A stretch of DNA of 34,782 nucleotides from an uncultured Clostridia bacterium (GCA_934149165.1 CAKPDY010000017.1:1-34782); one strand, 5' to 3'. Counted from the first letter of the stretch, positions 26,410-34,678 are shown. Numbers and translations: made by a program. Notes: generated from the letters alone by a model not told the origin.

Positions 26410-26501
26410 CCTAAAATTCGTAAAATTCACAATTTTTCCGAATTCTTTTTGGAATTCTGAATGCCAATTTTTTTCATTTTTTTGCCATTTTACGAATTAG
26501 G
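26410..26501. repeat. nested inverted repeats upstream of uvrB
   Basis: Outer arms CCTAAAATTCGTAAAAT (26410-26426) and ATTTTACGAATTAGG (26487-26501). Inner arms TTCCGAATTC and GGAATTCTGAA flank five T (about 26436-26461). It lies between uvrB and an integrase remnant: either a terminator or a remnant recombination site. Confidence 0.5.
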
Positions 26502-26632
26502 TCACATTTTTTATTTTTTTCAAGTAAATATTGCTAGGTAATACTAGACAATTCTAAATAAGGTTATCTGTTTTTCTATAATAAGCATTATATCACAGAA
26601 TAGGCAATTTAACAATATATATTTTACCTCTT

Positions 26633-27060
26633 CTATACACACAATTCTTCAATATAATTATCTAATATATCTATTTCTTCATTAGATTTATGATATTCTT
26701 TTACCACTGGTATGTCGAAAGAAGTAACATCATTTATAAAATCATCTATAACATTATTATTTACTTCTTTAGATATATCAGTATAATCATTTACTACCGT
26801 ATCTTCATTTTTAGGTAGTACATCAGCTATAAATGATTCTATATCATTAACACAATCAGTAACAAGTTCTTCCTTATCTGCATAAACATCTGCTGTTATA
26901 ATCTGCGTAGCATGTCCTAGCTTTTTAGATACAGCTTTTAAGTTAAAATTATTTTTTAAAAGTATTGTTGCATAAGTTGCTCTTAAATCGTGCCATCTTA
27001 TATCTGGTAAGCCATTATCTTTTAATAACTTTTATGTATTGTTCTAATTTATCTAGCAGT
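26633..27060 (-). pseudogene. integrase (tyrosine recombinase) C-terminal remnant
   Basis: Minus-strand frame 27028-26633 encodes GLPDIRWHDLRATYATILLK (catalytic His and Arg of H-x-x-R), KKLGHATQIITADVYAD (His and nucleophile Tyr), and an acidic tail ending LCV-stop. A few residues of the preceding helix (LLDKLEQYIK, 27030-27060) are present in another frame. The N-terminal two-thirds, with the first catalytic Arg, are missing and replaced at 27061 by a NUDIX gene. A typical phage/conjugative-element integrase relic marking the border between the uvr-side backbone and the accessory region. Confidence 0.82.
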
Positions 27061-27061
27061 T

Positions 27062-27544
27062 TTACTTATCCTCTTTTACAATATGTGTTAAACCATTGAA
27101 ATATTTTTCATCTATTAGCATATTTTTAATACTGCTAGGTCTTAAATCTATACCTTTAAGTTCTTCTGAAGTAACCCACTTGAATTTTAGTAATTTTTTT
27201 TCTCCTTTATCGTTTTCAATCCTTTCGTAATCTTTCATTTCTAATTCAGACTTGATGTTTATAATATAATAAAATTCTATTCCGTGACACTTTTTATTAT
27301 TTCTTCTCCAAAAATTTTCTTGTATAGCAAATAACTTTGCCTCTTGAACATCACAACCAATTTCTTCTTTTATTTCTCGCATAAGTGCTTGTTTAGAATT
27401 TTCTCCAATTTCAATGTGTCCTCCAGGTATATGATAATAAGGCGTTTGATTTACTCTCATAATCAAAAATTTGTTTTCTTGTTTAATTATTCCACAAGTT
27501 CTTCCATGAAATTCTTCCTTATCAGTTTTAATCTTTAAATCCAT
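27062..27544 (-). CDS. NUDIX hydrolase
   Basis: About 160 residues from ATG 27544. The in-frame ATG 27553 has GAAGGG touching it, whereas 27544 is 9 nt away, so 27544 is preferred. NUDIX box GGHIEIGENSKQALMREIKE followed by EIGC near 44-67 matches G-x5-E-x7-R-E-U-x-E-E-x-G-U, binding Mg and cleaving nucleoside diphosphate-linked compounds. Substrate not predictable. It abuts the integrase relic, so it probably arrived with mobile DNA. Confidence 0.88.
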   Translation of the reverse strand: MDLKIKTDKEEFHGRTCGIIKQENKFLIMRVNQTPYYHIPGGHIEIGENSKQALMREIKEEIGCDVQEAKLFAIQENFWRRNNKKCHGIEFYYIINIKSELEMKDYERIENDKGEKKLLKFKWVTSEELKGIDLRPSSIKNMLIDEKYFNGLTHIVKEDK

Positions 27545-27553
27545 AGTTTTCAT

Positions 27554-28087
27554 CCCTTCTTATAAATTTATAATATATCAAATTAATTTTTCTTAATCTA
27601 AAAATGTATCTATATTTTATCAATTTTTTACAATTATGTCAACATTCTAGATACAAAAAACACGTCGTTTTAAGAATATAAATGTTACAGTTCAGTAAAA
27701 AATTTTTTTAAGCCTTAAATTCAATTATTTTATTTCACTCTTTAAATTTTCATCTTTAATTTTGGCAGATGTTTATCTAATTATCCCTTGTATTATGATA
27801 TACTTGCTACATGCACTGTTCTCTTACATTTGCATATCCTTTTTATCAATTTCTGAAATATTTTGTAACCTTGTATAGTGCAAGTTATTAACTAATCTAG
27901 TTGAAGTAATCTTTTTACTCAAATAAAAACTCTACATGTTGCAAAAATATTTTTGAAAATTTTGATATATATTGTTGAAAAACTAACTAATTATTATTGC
28001 GATAGTTTGAAAATACAGCATGTAAGTTAAAAGGTGCCAAAATTTATACACTTTACTAAAAAAAGGTCACTATTACATTATTTCTTA
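27554..28087. other. 530-nt intergenic stretch, nothing recognised
   Basis: No supported coding frame, repeat or strong hairpin seen between the two NUDIX genes. Confidence 0.5.
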
Positions 28088-28627
28088 TTAATTTTCACCT
28101 ATAGTTTCTAAATATTTTTTTAATATACACATATCTCTTTTTATAATTATTTTAGTAGAATATATACTACTATATTCAGAAGCCTTTGCCTTGCCATAAC
28201 ACTCTGATATTTTTTTGTATGCCTCCATTGGCTCAAGCCAACATATTTCAGACCCTTCATCCATTTCCTTTTGAGTTAAATGTAGAGTTTTAGTATCTTC
28301 AATCACTTTTGCTACATATACATACGATGTCTGTTTAAAATTCATTTTTCCTCTAAATTCCTCTATATATCCTAATTCTTTTATTATTTCAATTATACAT
28401 CCTGCTTCTTCTAAAGTTTCTCTTTTCAGTGCTTCTTCATAGCTTTCGCCTTCATCAACGCCTCCACCAACAAGTTTGTATTCATTTTTATTTTTTTTAT
28501 GTAGTATTGCAATTTTATTTGCATCATTAATTAAAATTACTCTAACAGCAATTCTAGTATTTGGATTTTCACACATCTTTTCTTCTTCTCCAATATCAAT
28601 ATCTGAAATTTTACCAATAAAATTCAT
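28088..28627 (-). CDS. NUDIX hydrolase
   Basis: 179 residues from ATG 28627, which has AGGAGGAATATT upstream. The frame is open further to 28702, but that part is group II intron sequence. NUDIX box GGGVDEGESYEEALKRETLE followed by EAG near 55-78 of this start is complete. N-terminal strand RIAVRVILINDANKIAILHK, and C-terminal WLEPMEAYKKISEC. Substrate unknown. Distinct from the NUDIX protein 0.5 kb downstream. Its ribosome binding site lies just beyond the truncated intron, so it may have been brought in when the intron was cut off. Confidence 0.87.
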   Translation of the reverse strand: MNFIGKISDIDIGEEEKMCENPNTRIAVRVILINDANKIAILHKKNKNEYKLVGGGVDEGESYEEALKRETLEEAGCIIEIIKELGYIEEFRGKMNFKQTSYVYVAKVIEDTKTLHLTQKEMDEGSEICWLEPMEAYKKISECYGKAKASEYSSIYSTKIIIKRDMCILKKYLETIGEN

Positions 28628-28671
28628 AATATTCCTCCTATAATAAATAATCGAGTAGAGGAGCCATGATT

Positions 28672-28792
28672 TTGATACACACTTCCTCCACTTCCACCTC
28701 ACGATGGATAGCTTGTGTTTCTCTAATTAGTTGGCGATATATACCTCCAATACGGACTTTCACCGATTAGCTAAACGACATGCCTGTCGCAC
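28672..28792 (-). mobile_element. group IIC intron, 5' end only
   Basis: Reading on the minus strand from 28792: GTGCGACAGGCATGTCG, then GGTGAAAGTCCG (28772-28761), and CAAGCTATCCATCGTGAGG with GTGGAAGTGGAGGAAGTG. These match, block by block, the GUGYG start and domain I of group IIC introns as I remember the Oceanobacillus iheyensis example (GUGUGCCCGGCAUGG, GGGUGAGAGUCCCG, GUGUCCGUGGCGACAUGGAA, GAAGGAAG). No intron-encoded reverse transcriptase and no domain V/VI follow, so it is truncated, ending near 28672 before the NUDIX gene. Confidence 0.82.
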
Positions 28793-28829
28793 ATAAAATA
28801 CTGAAGGCGATAATAACTATCGCCCTCAG
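28793..28829 (-). terminator. terminator hairpin used as group IIC intron insertion site
   Basis: Minus strand CTGAGGGCGAT and ATCGCCTTCAG (28801-28829) form an 11-bp stem with one G-T pair, followed by TATTTTAT and directly by the intron's first base. Group IIC introns are known to insert behind such stems. Confidence 0.8.
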
Positions 28830-28847
28830 TCAAACGCATTGAATATT

Positions 28848-28999
28848 TTAAATGTCCTTCAAATAGACAAAGGTTTCGTACTCACTTATTTTGTGAACAA
28901 TTTCTTTAGGGATACGGTTGCTCTCTGCAATAATATTCATCTTTTTAAGCAAAAACATTTCATCAACTGTAACTTTCACATCAGGGTCAGGGGAATGCA
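28848..28999 (-). pseudogene. C-terminal fragment of an unidentified gene
   Basis: Minus-strand frame ending TAA 28848-28850, about 50 residues: NSLHSPDPDVKVTVDEMFLL, KKMNIIAESNRIPKEIVHKI and ETFVYLKDI. The reading frame has no start and merges upstream with a phosphatase-like fragment. The terminator just after its stop shows this was the true end of a gene. Family not recognised. Confidence 0.5.
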
Positions 29000-29732
29000 G
29001 TGAATTGATCCATTTGTTACAATATACAAATCATATTGTTTCTTATGTAAATATTCTAATATATTATATGCATTTGAATTGTTATATTCTTCTTTTAATT
29101 TTTTTGTTTCTTTTTCCATTGTCATATCCTGCATCTCCCATAAGATTTTCCATTTTTCAAGTTTATATCTTTCACTATCACTTGACTCTAAATCTTTTAT
29201 AAGAATATCCAATTCTGTTTGTTCTGAATTATTAGCTGATGTTAACCTACGTTTTATTAGCAATCCGTATTTTGCATCGCAAAGTATATGCACTCTGAAT
29301 ACGTAATGCCACTCTTTTTTTGTAGTTGCATCCTTCATAAAATATGTTTTATAAGAATTCGTTACATCATGTTCTGCTCTATTATCTTCACATTTTTCTT
29401 TATTATATTGATTTCATATGTATCTAAAAATTTCCCATCAATGGCACAATCCTTTCCAAAATCCGCTAAATTTTCATACATAAACTTTATTAAGTTCTCG
29501 TTTATTTCTTCAATTTCTGCATTATGATTTTTTGATCTTTTTATAAAGTTTGTAAATACTCTTGCGTGTGGTATCAAGTGAATTCTAGTCTTCATAAATT
29601 TATATTTACCATCACTTAATTCACATAACGCTCTTAATTGTGAATTTCTTGATAATTCTCTTCTAAATGACTCAACACTTCTATGTCCAAAAATTTTCAT
29701 TGCATATATTAAATTTAACATCACTCTTACCA
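28976..29732 (-). pseudogene. degraded IS transposase fused to a HAD-phosphatase fragment
   Basis: Frame 29732-29362 (KNDYLVRV, MLNLIYAMKIFGHRSVESFR, LSDGKYKFMK, NENLIKFMYENLADFGKDCA) matches the N-terminal region of DUF772/IS1182-like transposases. Frame 29338-28976 continues with TKKEWHYVFRVHILCDAKYG and LLIKRRLTSANNSEQTELDI (catalytic-core region), but after about residue 50 turns into an unrelated Lys/Glu-rich stretch ending LHKKQYDLYIVTNGSI, the motif II region of HAD hydrolases. At least one frameshift and one junction separate the pieces. Non-functional composite. Confidence 0.65.
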
Positions 29733-30011
29733 GATAATCATTTTTTAGAGCTACGGTTTCATACGTTTTTGACTAACGAAAACATTCATAGAGTATTTTT
29801 TCTCTTGTATTATTATTTTTATCTATATTTATAATAACAAAATATATAATTTTATTCACTACTTCGTTTAACAAATTTTTTATAAAAAGTGTTAAACTTT
29901 AACCACAAATTTCTCCGTATTATTTTTTTAAATTACAAACTGTTACATTCCTCTCTTATTGTCGATTTCATTTAGAAATACTTATTTTATTAACATTTTG
30001 TGATTAAATAT
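29733..30011. other. intergenic stretch, nothing recognised
   Basis: AT-rich, with no supported gene or strong hairpin between the transposase relic and the transglutaminase-like gene. Confidence 0.45.
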
Positions 30012-31076
30012 CTATCTTTCAATATCATAGTCCAAACAATTCCATGTTTTCTCGCATACTTCTGCATTATCAGAAATCGCTTTATATAAGAAGAAGTCTT
30101 TATCACTCAATAAGCACATATCTACTTGTCTATTTTCACGAATATTTACAGAATCATTGGTTATATCACAATTGTACCAATTTCCATTAATTTTCACTTG
30201 ATTCCAAACGTGCATACTTCCGTTACTACAATTTCGGTCTACTCCTGTAACACACTTATTTTCAATATTCAATATATTTAGTAATTGGGATAAAGATTCT
30301 GAATATCCTTCACAAACTGCTTTTCCTTTTAAAACTCCTCCTCTTAATGAATGAGAGTCGGAAATTCTTGAAGGTTCTCCATCATCATCAAAATCAAATT
30401 GTATATTTCTTCCTATTAAATAATATGCTTGTATAAATTTATAATACTCTGATTTGTATTTGTCTATATTTTTAGAAAAACTATTAAGTTTTGTCAAAAT
30501 ATTTATATACTCACTTACTGAATATAAATGTCTCATGCACGAACCTTTGATATTGGACCATTTAACTTCTATTCCATATAATCTAATATCTTTTCCAATA
30601 CTTAATATTGTATCCACAGAGCATTTAGATAAGTCACTAATTTTTAATATTATATTATAATTTTTATTTGCTTTTAACTTCGGTAATTTATTTAATAAAA
30701 TATTATAATCAATCGAAAAAAATATTTTATTATTTGCTTTCTTAAAATGATAATTAAATTCTTTTTCATTCTTTATGCTCACAACAATATTACTATTATC
30801 GTTTATTAGGTATTGTATATCGGAATATTCACTTTCATTCTCACTATCCAATACTACATGCTTTTCTTTTTTGGACATTTTTATTAAATTTCTTATAGTA
30901 TCTAAATATGATTTATTATAATTTTTTAAAACAATTATAACATCATTATTACTACGTAGTATAATGTCTTTCATTTTTTTTATTTCTTGAATTGAAATAT
31001 TTCTATGTTGTGCATTAATATATATTCTCGTATCATTTTGAATTTTACAATTACGGTTTACAAAGGAAATTATCAT
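30012..31076 (-). CDS. transglutaminase-like cysteine protease-fold protein
   Basis: 354 residues. The C-terminal third has a complete transglutaminase-like triad: Cys255 in GKAVCEGYSESLSQLLNILN, His289 in GSMHVWNQVKINGNWYNCD and Asp304 in NCDITND. The N-terminal 200 residues are a repetitive, mostly alpha/beta Ile/Lys/Asn-rich region with no recognised domain. No signal peptide, so cytoplasmic. The family includes peptidases, amidases and cross-linking enzymes. It ends the accessory locus that begins with the radical SAM gene, divergent from the Cys-rich protein at 31247, so peptide processing is an attractive but unproven role. Confidence 0.82.
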   Translation of the reverse strand: MIISFVNRNCKIQNDTRIYINAQHRNISIQEIKKMKDIILRSNNDVIIVLKNYNKSYLDTIRNLIKMSKKEKHVVLDSENESEYSDIQYLINDNSNIVVSIKNEKEFNYHFKKANNKIFFSIDYNILLNKLPKLKANKNYNIILKISDLSKCSVDTILSIGKDIRLYGIEVKWSNIKGSCMRHLYSVSEYINILTKLNSFSKNIDKYKSEYYKFIQAYYLIGRNIQFDFDDDGEPSRISDSHSLRGGVLKGKAVCEGYSESLSQLLNILNIENKCVTGVDRNCSNGSMHVWNQVKINGNWYNCDITNDSVNIRENRQVDMCLLSDKDFFLYKAISDNAEVCEKTWNCLDYDIER

Positions 31077-31193
31077 ATTTTTTTGTATGATATACTATAT
31101 ATCATCACACTCTCCTTTCTTTTTAGAGTAGTTTCGCAAAATATTGTCACTCTGTAATATTTTATAAAATACTCCTGTTTTTTTATTTTAATA

Positions 31194-31222
31194 TTGACAT
31201 TACCTCTATTTTCTTGTATTAT
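31194..31222 (+). promoter_or_regulatory. consensus sigma-A promoter of the Cys-rich gene
   Basis: TTGACA (31194-31199), 17-nt spacer, TATTAT (31217-31222). 25 nt to the start codon region. Confidence 0.8.
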
Positions 31223-31246
31223 TTATAAAAAACGAAGGTGATATAT

Positions 31247-32008
31247 ATGATAGAGTTAAATGATGAATTTATGATACTAGATGCTAGAAATTGTCCTGAA
31301 AGTATAGAATATATTGATTTTAATTTAGAAAGTACCTACAATAGCACAAATCCTGCACTAAAGATAAACTTTAGTGATGACATAGTTTATAATACTTTAT
31401 GTATAAAAAAACTACAAAATTTAGAAAATAATAATGTTAAATTCTGCTCACAAATTGATAATAATAATGTCAAATATATAATATCAAATTGTGATCAAGA
31501 TATTTTAGTTGCATTAAAAGCAATTTCCATTTCCGATACAAAATCCAAATATGAATATTTATATAATTCCATATTTGAATCTCTAGATATTATTTGGAAT
31601 GCCAATAATCCTTGTAAATTTTGTAATAATATTTGTATAGCCACTAGGCATAATAAGAGACGTCAAAGAGAAAACGGTTGTTGCTATTCGTTTACTTATT
31701 CTAAAAAGCCTTTTAAATTTATTGAAAATGAACATTTATGCGAGTATCTGAGTGAGAACAAAAAATGTACTACTCAAAATATATCTTGTAAATTATTTGT
31801 TTGTCCTTACCTAAAAAAAGCAAAGCTTTTTAATATTGATATAAAAAATTTTCTATTAATTCAAGCTTTTTTTAATAGAAAACAGCAACTGATATTAAAA
31901 TATAATTATTTTAAATCTAAGGAAGAGATTATTAATAAATTATTAGAAAAAAATAACAACTCCCTTCTCTTATATTATTTACTAAGTAAATATAGAATTG
32001 ATAGATAA
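31247..32008 (+). CDS. cysteine-rich hypothetical protein
   Basis: 253 residues from ATG 31247. GTG 31238 is in frame, but GAAGGTG (31234-31240) fits 31247 better. About 15 cysteines, most clustered in a central block: NPCKFCNNICIA near 121, a basic loop (RHNKRRQRENG), CCYSF, HLCEYLSENKKC and ISCKLFVCPYLKKAK. Such C-x2-C-x3-C and C-x4-C spacing suggests a metal or iron-sulfur site. N-terminal 110 residues are acidic without motif, and the C-terminus is a Lys/Asn-rich helix. Not a radical SAM C-x3-C-x2-C motif. Family not recognised. Own strong promoter, convergent with the radical SAM operon. Confidence 0.75.
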   Translation: MIELNDEFMILDARNCPESIEYIDFNLESTYNSTNPALKINFSDDIVYNTLCIKKLQNLENNNVKFCSQIDNNNVKYIISNCDQDILVALKAISISDTKSKYEYLYNSIFESLDIIWNANNPCKFCNNICIATRHNKRRQRENGCCYSFTYSKKPFKFIENEHLCEYLSENKKCTTQNISCKLFVCPYLKKAKLFNIDIKNFLLIQAFFNRKQQLILKYNYFKSKEEIINKLLEKNNNSLLLYYLLSKYRIDR

Positions 32009-32040
32009 ACAAAAATGAACAATTCATTGTTCATTTTTGT
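32009..32040. terminator. bidirectional terminator
   Basis: ACAAAAATGAACAAT (32009-32023) and ATTGTTCATTTTTGT (32026-32040) are perfect complements, with T or A runs on both sides, separating the convergent 31247 and 32614 genes. Confidence 0.85.
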
Positions 32041-32614
32041 TCATTTTTAATCTCTTTTTTAAAATACTAAAATCTTCTTTATATAATGAAAAAATATACA
32101 TGTCAAAGTATTTTCCATTGAAATATTTATTAGATTTTAGTATTCCCTCTACTTTGAATCCAGCAGTTTTTAAAAACTTCATACTCATTTTATTATAATC
32201 ATATACTGAACAATATATTTTTCTAATTGTATATTTATTAAATAAATAATCATAGAATGCCATTCCAGCTTGTACTCCATAAATCGTATTCCTATACTTT
32301 GAGCATATACAAATCGTTGTATACAAGTTACCATCATTTGGATTATATCTAAATGAATTTATAAAACCTATATATTCATCATCGTTATCAACACTCTTAA
32401 TTGTCATAAATTCATGATATTTGTAATTTAGTTTTTTATAAAAATCTTTAGTAAAATCATTTTTACTTTTTATTGTCATATCTTTTGAATATAAATATCT
32501 AGTATTATAATCTTGATGACAATTAAATAAAAAAACAATATCATTGCTGGTTATATTATTTGTAGTTAGTCTTTTTAACTTAACGCTTTTCCACGTAATA
32601 AAATTTTTTTCCAT
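32024..32614 (-). CDS. GNAT acetyltransferase (RimJ/RimL-like)
   Basis: 196 residues. Typical RimJ/L layout: N-terminal WKSVKLKRLTTNNI, central YIGFINSFRYNPNDG strands, acetyl-CoA loop in degenerate form CSKYRNTIYGVQAGMAFYDY, and the family end NKMSMKFLKTAGFKVEGILK with GKYFDMYIFSL. Transfers acetyl from acetyl-CoA, usually to an N-terminal amine or small molecule. The last gene of the operon with the radical SAM maturase and precursor, so the modified peptide or its leader is a plausible substrate. Its stop lies inside the bidirectional terminator. Confidence 0.82.
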   Translation of the reverse strand: MEKNFITWKSVKLKRLTTNNITSNDIVFLFNCHQDYNTRYLYSKDMTIKSKNDFTKDFYKKLNYKYHEFMTIKSVDNDDEYIGFINSFRYNPNDGNLYTTICICSKYRNTIYGVQAGMAFYDYLFNKYTIRKIYCSVYDYNKMSMKFLKTAGFKVEGILKSNKYFNGKYFDMYIFSLYKEDFSILKKRLKMNKNEQ

Positions 32615-32626
32615 ATATACATCCTT

Positions 32627-33052
32627 CTATTTTCTTTTTAAGGTCAAAATAATTCTACTTATATACTTCCCCTCATAATAGTAATCATCTTTTAAATTTG
32701 CTTCAACAACAAAACCTATTTTCATTAATATATTTATTGTTGATGTGTCGTTTTGATATGTTTGATAATATATATTTTTTAAAGGCCAATTTGCAAAACA
32801 AAAATTTACAAACATTTCTATAGAATCTCTTAAAGTTTTATTCAAATTTTCGTTTTGAATATTATCATTTTGACAATATTTAACTTTAATACTTATATTC
32901 CCATCTGTTAAATTATCATTTTCTGAGTAAAGCTCAAATAAAATTTTATTTGAGCTTTTATCTAACACACCGAAATTAACTAAACTTTTTGTCCTTTCAT
33001 TCTTTGATGCCACAAATTTTATTTCATTATTTTCTAAAATAATTTCTTCCAT
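32627..33052 (-). CDS. second GNAT-like protein
   Basis: 141 residues. Weak over its first half, but the C-terminus is clearly GNAT: NDTSTINILMKIGFVVEANL then YYEGKYISRIILTL, parallel to the neighbouring GNAT. Shorter than the usual 160-190 residues, and the pyrophosphate-binding loop R-x-x-G-x-G/A is not visible, so it may be catalytically altered or serve as a partner. Six nt after the precursor-peptide stop and 12 nt before the next GNAT, therefore in the same operon. Confidence 0.72.
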   Translation of the reverse strand: MEEIILENNEIKFVASKNERTKSLVNFGVLDKSSNKILFELYSENDNLTDGNISIKVKYCQNDNIQNENLNKTLRDSIEMFVNFCFANWPLKNIYYQTYQNDTSTINILMKIGFVVEANLKDDYYYEGKYISRIILTLKRK

Positions 33053-33057
33053 AAAAA

Positions 33058-33381
33058 TTACTTCCCATCATCTGAAAAATCCGGTCTGCAATCATCTGAT
33101 GGAGAACATGGACTACAACTTCCCCATCCTCCACCATAATCATCCGTATCTGGTTTACAGTTTCCATTTGGGCTACATGGTCTACACTCTGACCAATCGT
33201 CCCTCATATCAGGTGTACAAAGAACATCTGGTGAACAATCACCATCAGGTGAACATGGACTACAATTTGGCCAACAAGGTCCATCTAACCTTTCATCTGA
33301 AACATCAAAAATCTTTGGTTCTCTTGAATCATTAATTGACTCTTTGTCTTTTGGGAATTCTGGAAATCTTTCTTCTTCCAT
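33058..33381 (-). CDS. Cys/Pro/Asp-rich RiPP precursor peptide
   Basis: 107 residues with strong AGGAGG site. An acidic leader of about 34 residues (EERFPEFPKDKESIND) is followed by a core with 11 Cys. Three 13-residue repeats fit C-x-P-C-S-P-x-x-x-C-x-P-D: residues 40-52, 66-78 and 89-101. Extra C-x-P-N at 36 and C-x-P-D at 55. Spacers carry Asp, Trp and Gly (DDWSE, DDYGGGWGS). No signal peptide or helix expected. Immediately downstream (1 nt) of a radical SAM/SPASM maturase, as in clostridial Cys-rich peptides of the CLI_3235/Clo7bot or ranthipeptide kind, where Cys sulfur is joined to other residues as thioethers. Whether this belongs to a named family I cannot tell. Confidence 0.85.
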   Translation of the reverse strand: MEEERFPEFPKDKESINDSREPKIFDVSDERLDGPCWPNCSPCSPDGDCSPDVLCTPDMRDDWSECRPCSPNGNCKPDTDDYGGGWGSCSPCSPSDDCRPDFSDDGK

Positions 33382-33382
33382 A

Positions 33383-34627
33383 CTATACCTCCTTGTAATT
33401 TATTTCTTGAGTAACCTGTTCGATGTTTTTCCACACACCTTCTTCTGGTGAATAACAACACCTAGGATACTTAGCAAGCTTATCATCAAATACACCTAAT
33501 GCTAAAGGTCTACAGTCAGAGCAAGCATATCTATATTCACAGTTTTGACAACTTTTGATTTCATTTTTTGTTATCTCCCATGATTTTTGTATATTTTGCA
33601 TTAAATCTTGCAAAGGCGTACTTTTAACATTTCCAATGATAGAATTTCTAGAAAAAATGCATGGTAGAATATCACCATTAGAAGCAATAGCAATTTTTTC
33701 ATTTAAACAAGCATTATAAAAATGATTATATTCAAATTGCTTTTTAGTAATTCTAAATCTTGGAAATGTATAATATCTATTGCTTAATATACTATAATCT
33801 TTTATTTGATGTTCTATATTATCATTAATGCAACTAGGTCTAATTACATCATATCCATTATAATCTATTCCTAAATCTTCTACAATGAATTTTTTAATAT
33901 TCTCAATATAGCGTTCATTCTCTTTCATTAATATTACCGCAACACTAACCTTTAAATTATTCTCTTTTAACAGTTTTATAGCATTAACAGTTTTTTCAAA
34001 ACTACCTTTAATTTGTGTAACTGTTTCATGTGTTTCAGCATTATATCCATATAAAGAAAATCTAGTATTAACATTGTATTTTTTTAATATTTCAATGTTA
34101 TCCTTATTTATTAAAGTAGCATTCGTAAAATTTGTAATTTTTTTAAATCCCTTTTCATGTAGATATTTTATTATTTCATAAATATTTTTATAGCAAAATG
34201 GTTCTCCTCCAATTAGCTGAATATCTCTACACCCCATATCATATAATTCGTCTATGACTGTATACCATTCTTCTAATTTCATTTTTTCAGTTTTACATTT
34301 TGGAGGCTCTCCAAAATTTCCATAACAATGTACACAACGTAAATTACATTGTTCTGTCAATTCTAACCAAGCAAATTTAATTTTAAACTTTGGTTTTTCA
34401 AATTCAAATTTTTTGCTGATTTGACTAGGGTTTATTAGTTGTTTTTTTATCAAATCATCTACAAAATTCTTTTGTTGAGTGTTCATTTGTTTCTTTTCTA
34501 TAAAGTTTATGATAGAAAACTTTGCGATTTCATTTAGTTCATAAACTTTTTCTTTTCTTAGGTCGTATATTGCAGCATTTTTGCTACCCGTGACAAAATA
34601 ATTGTCATTTCCTAAATAAACTTCCAT
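33383..34627 (-). CDS. radical SAM/SPASM peptide maturase
   Basis: 414 residues from ATG 34627, which has AAAGGAG and a promoter behind it. The upstream in-frame ATG 34678 lies inside the promoter. N-terminal 75 residues look like a PqqD/RRE-type peptide-binding domain. Radical SAM cluster C94-x3-C98-x2-C101 in LTEQCNLRCVHCYG, GG-E motif QLIGGEPFC, and a TIM-barrel core to about 290. SPASM domain: CLNEKIAIASNGDILPC, then CQNCEYRYACSDC (C360, 363, 369, 372) and CC at 390-391, enough for two auxiliary [4Fe-4S] clusters. The C-E-Y-R-Y-A-C-x-D-C-R-P stretch is what I associate with Cys-rich peptide maturases. It should modify the adjacent precursor by radical chemistry. Confidence 0.92.
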   Translation of the reverse strand: MEVYLGNDNYFVTGSKNAAIYDLRKEKVYELNEIAKFSIINFIEKKQMNTQQKNFVDDLIKKQLINPSQISKKFEFEKPKFKIKFAWLELTEQCNLRCVHCYGNFGEPPKCKTEKMKLEEWYTVIDELYDMGCRDIQLIGGEPFCYKNIYEIIKYLHEKGFKKITNFTNATLINKDNIEILKKYNVNTRFSLYGYNAETHETVTQIKGSFEKTVNAIKLLKENNLKVSVAVILMKENERYIENIKKFIVEDLGIDYNGYDVIRPSCINDNIEHQIKDYSILSNRYYTFPRFRITKKQFEYNHFYNACLNEKIAIASNGDILPCIFSRNSIIGNVKSTPLQDLMQNIQKSWEITKNEIKSCQNCEYRYACSDCRPLALGVFDDKLAKYPRCCYSPEEGVWKNIEQVTQEINYKEV

Positions 34628-34649
34628 AAATATACACTCCTTTGCATGC

Positions 34650-34678
34650 AATATACCACATCTTTTTGATTTTGTCAA
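34650..34678 (-). promoter_or_regulatory. consensus promoter of the radical SAM operon
   Basis: Minus strand TTGACA (34678-34673), 17-nt spacer, TATATT (34655-34650), 22 nt before the start codon. Confidence 0.8.
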
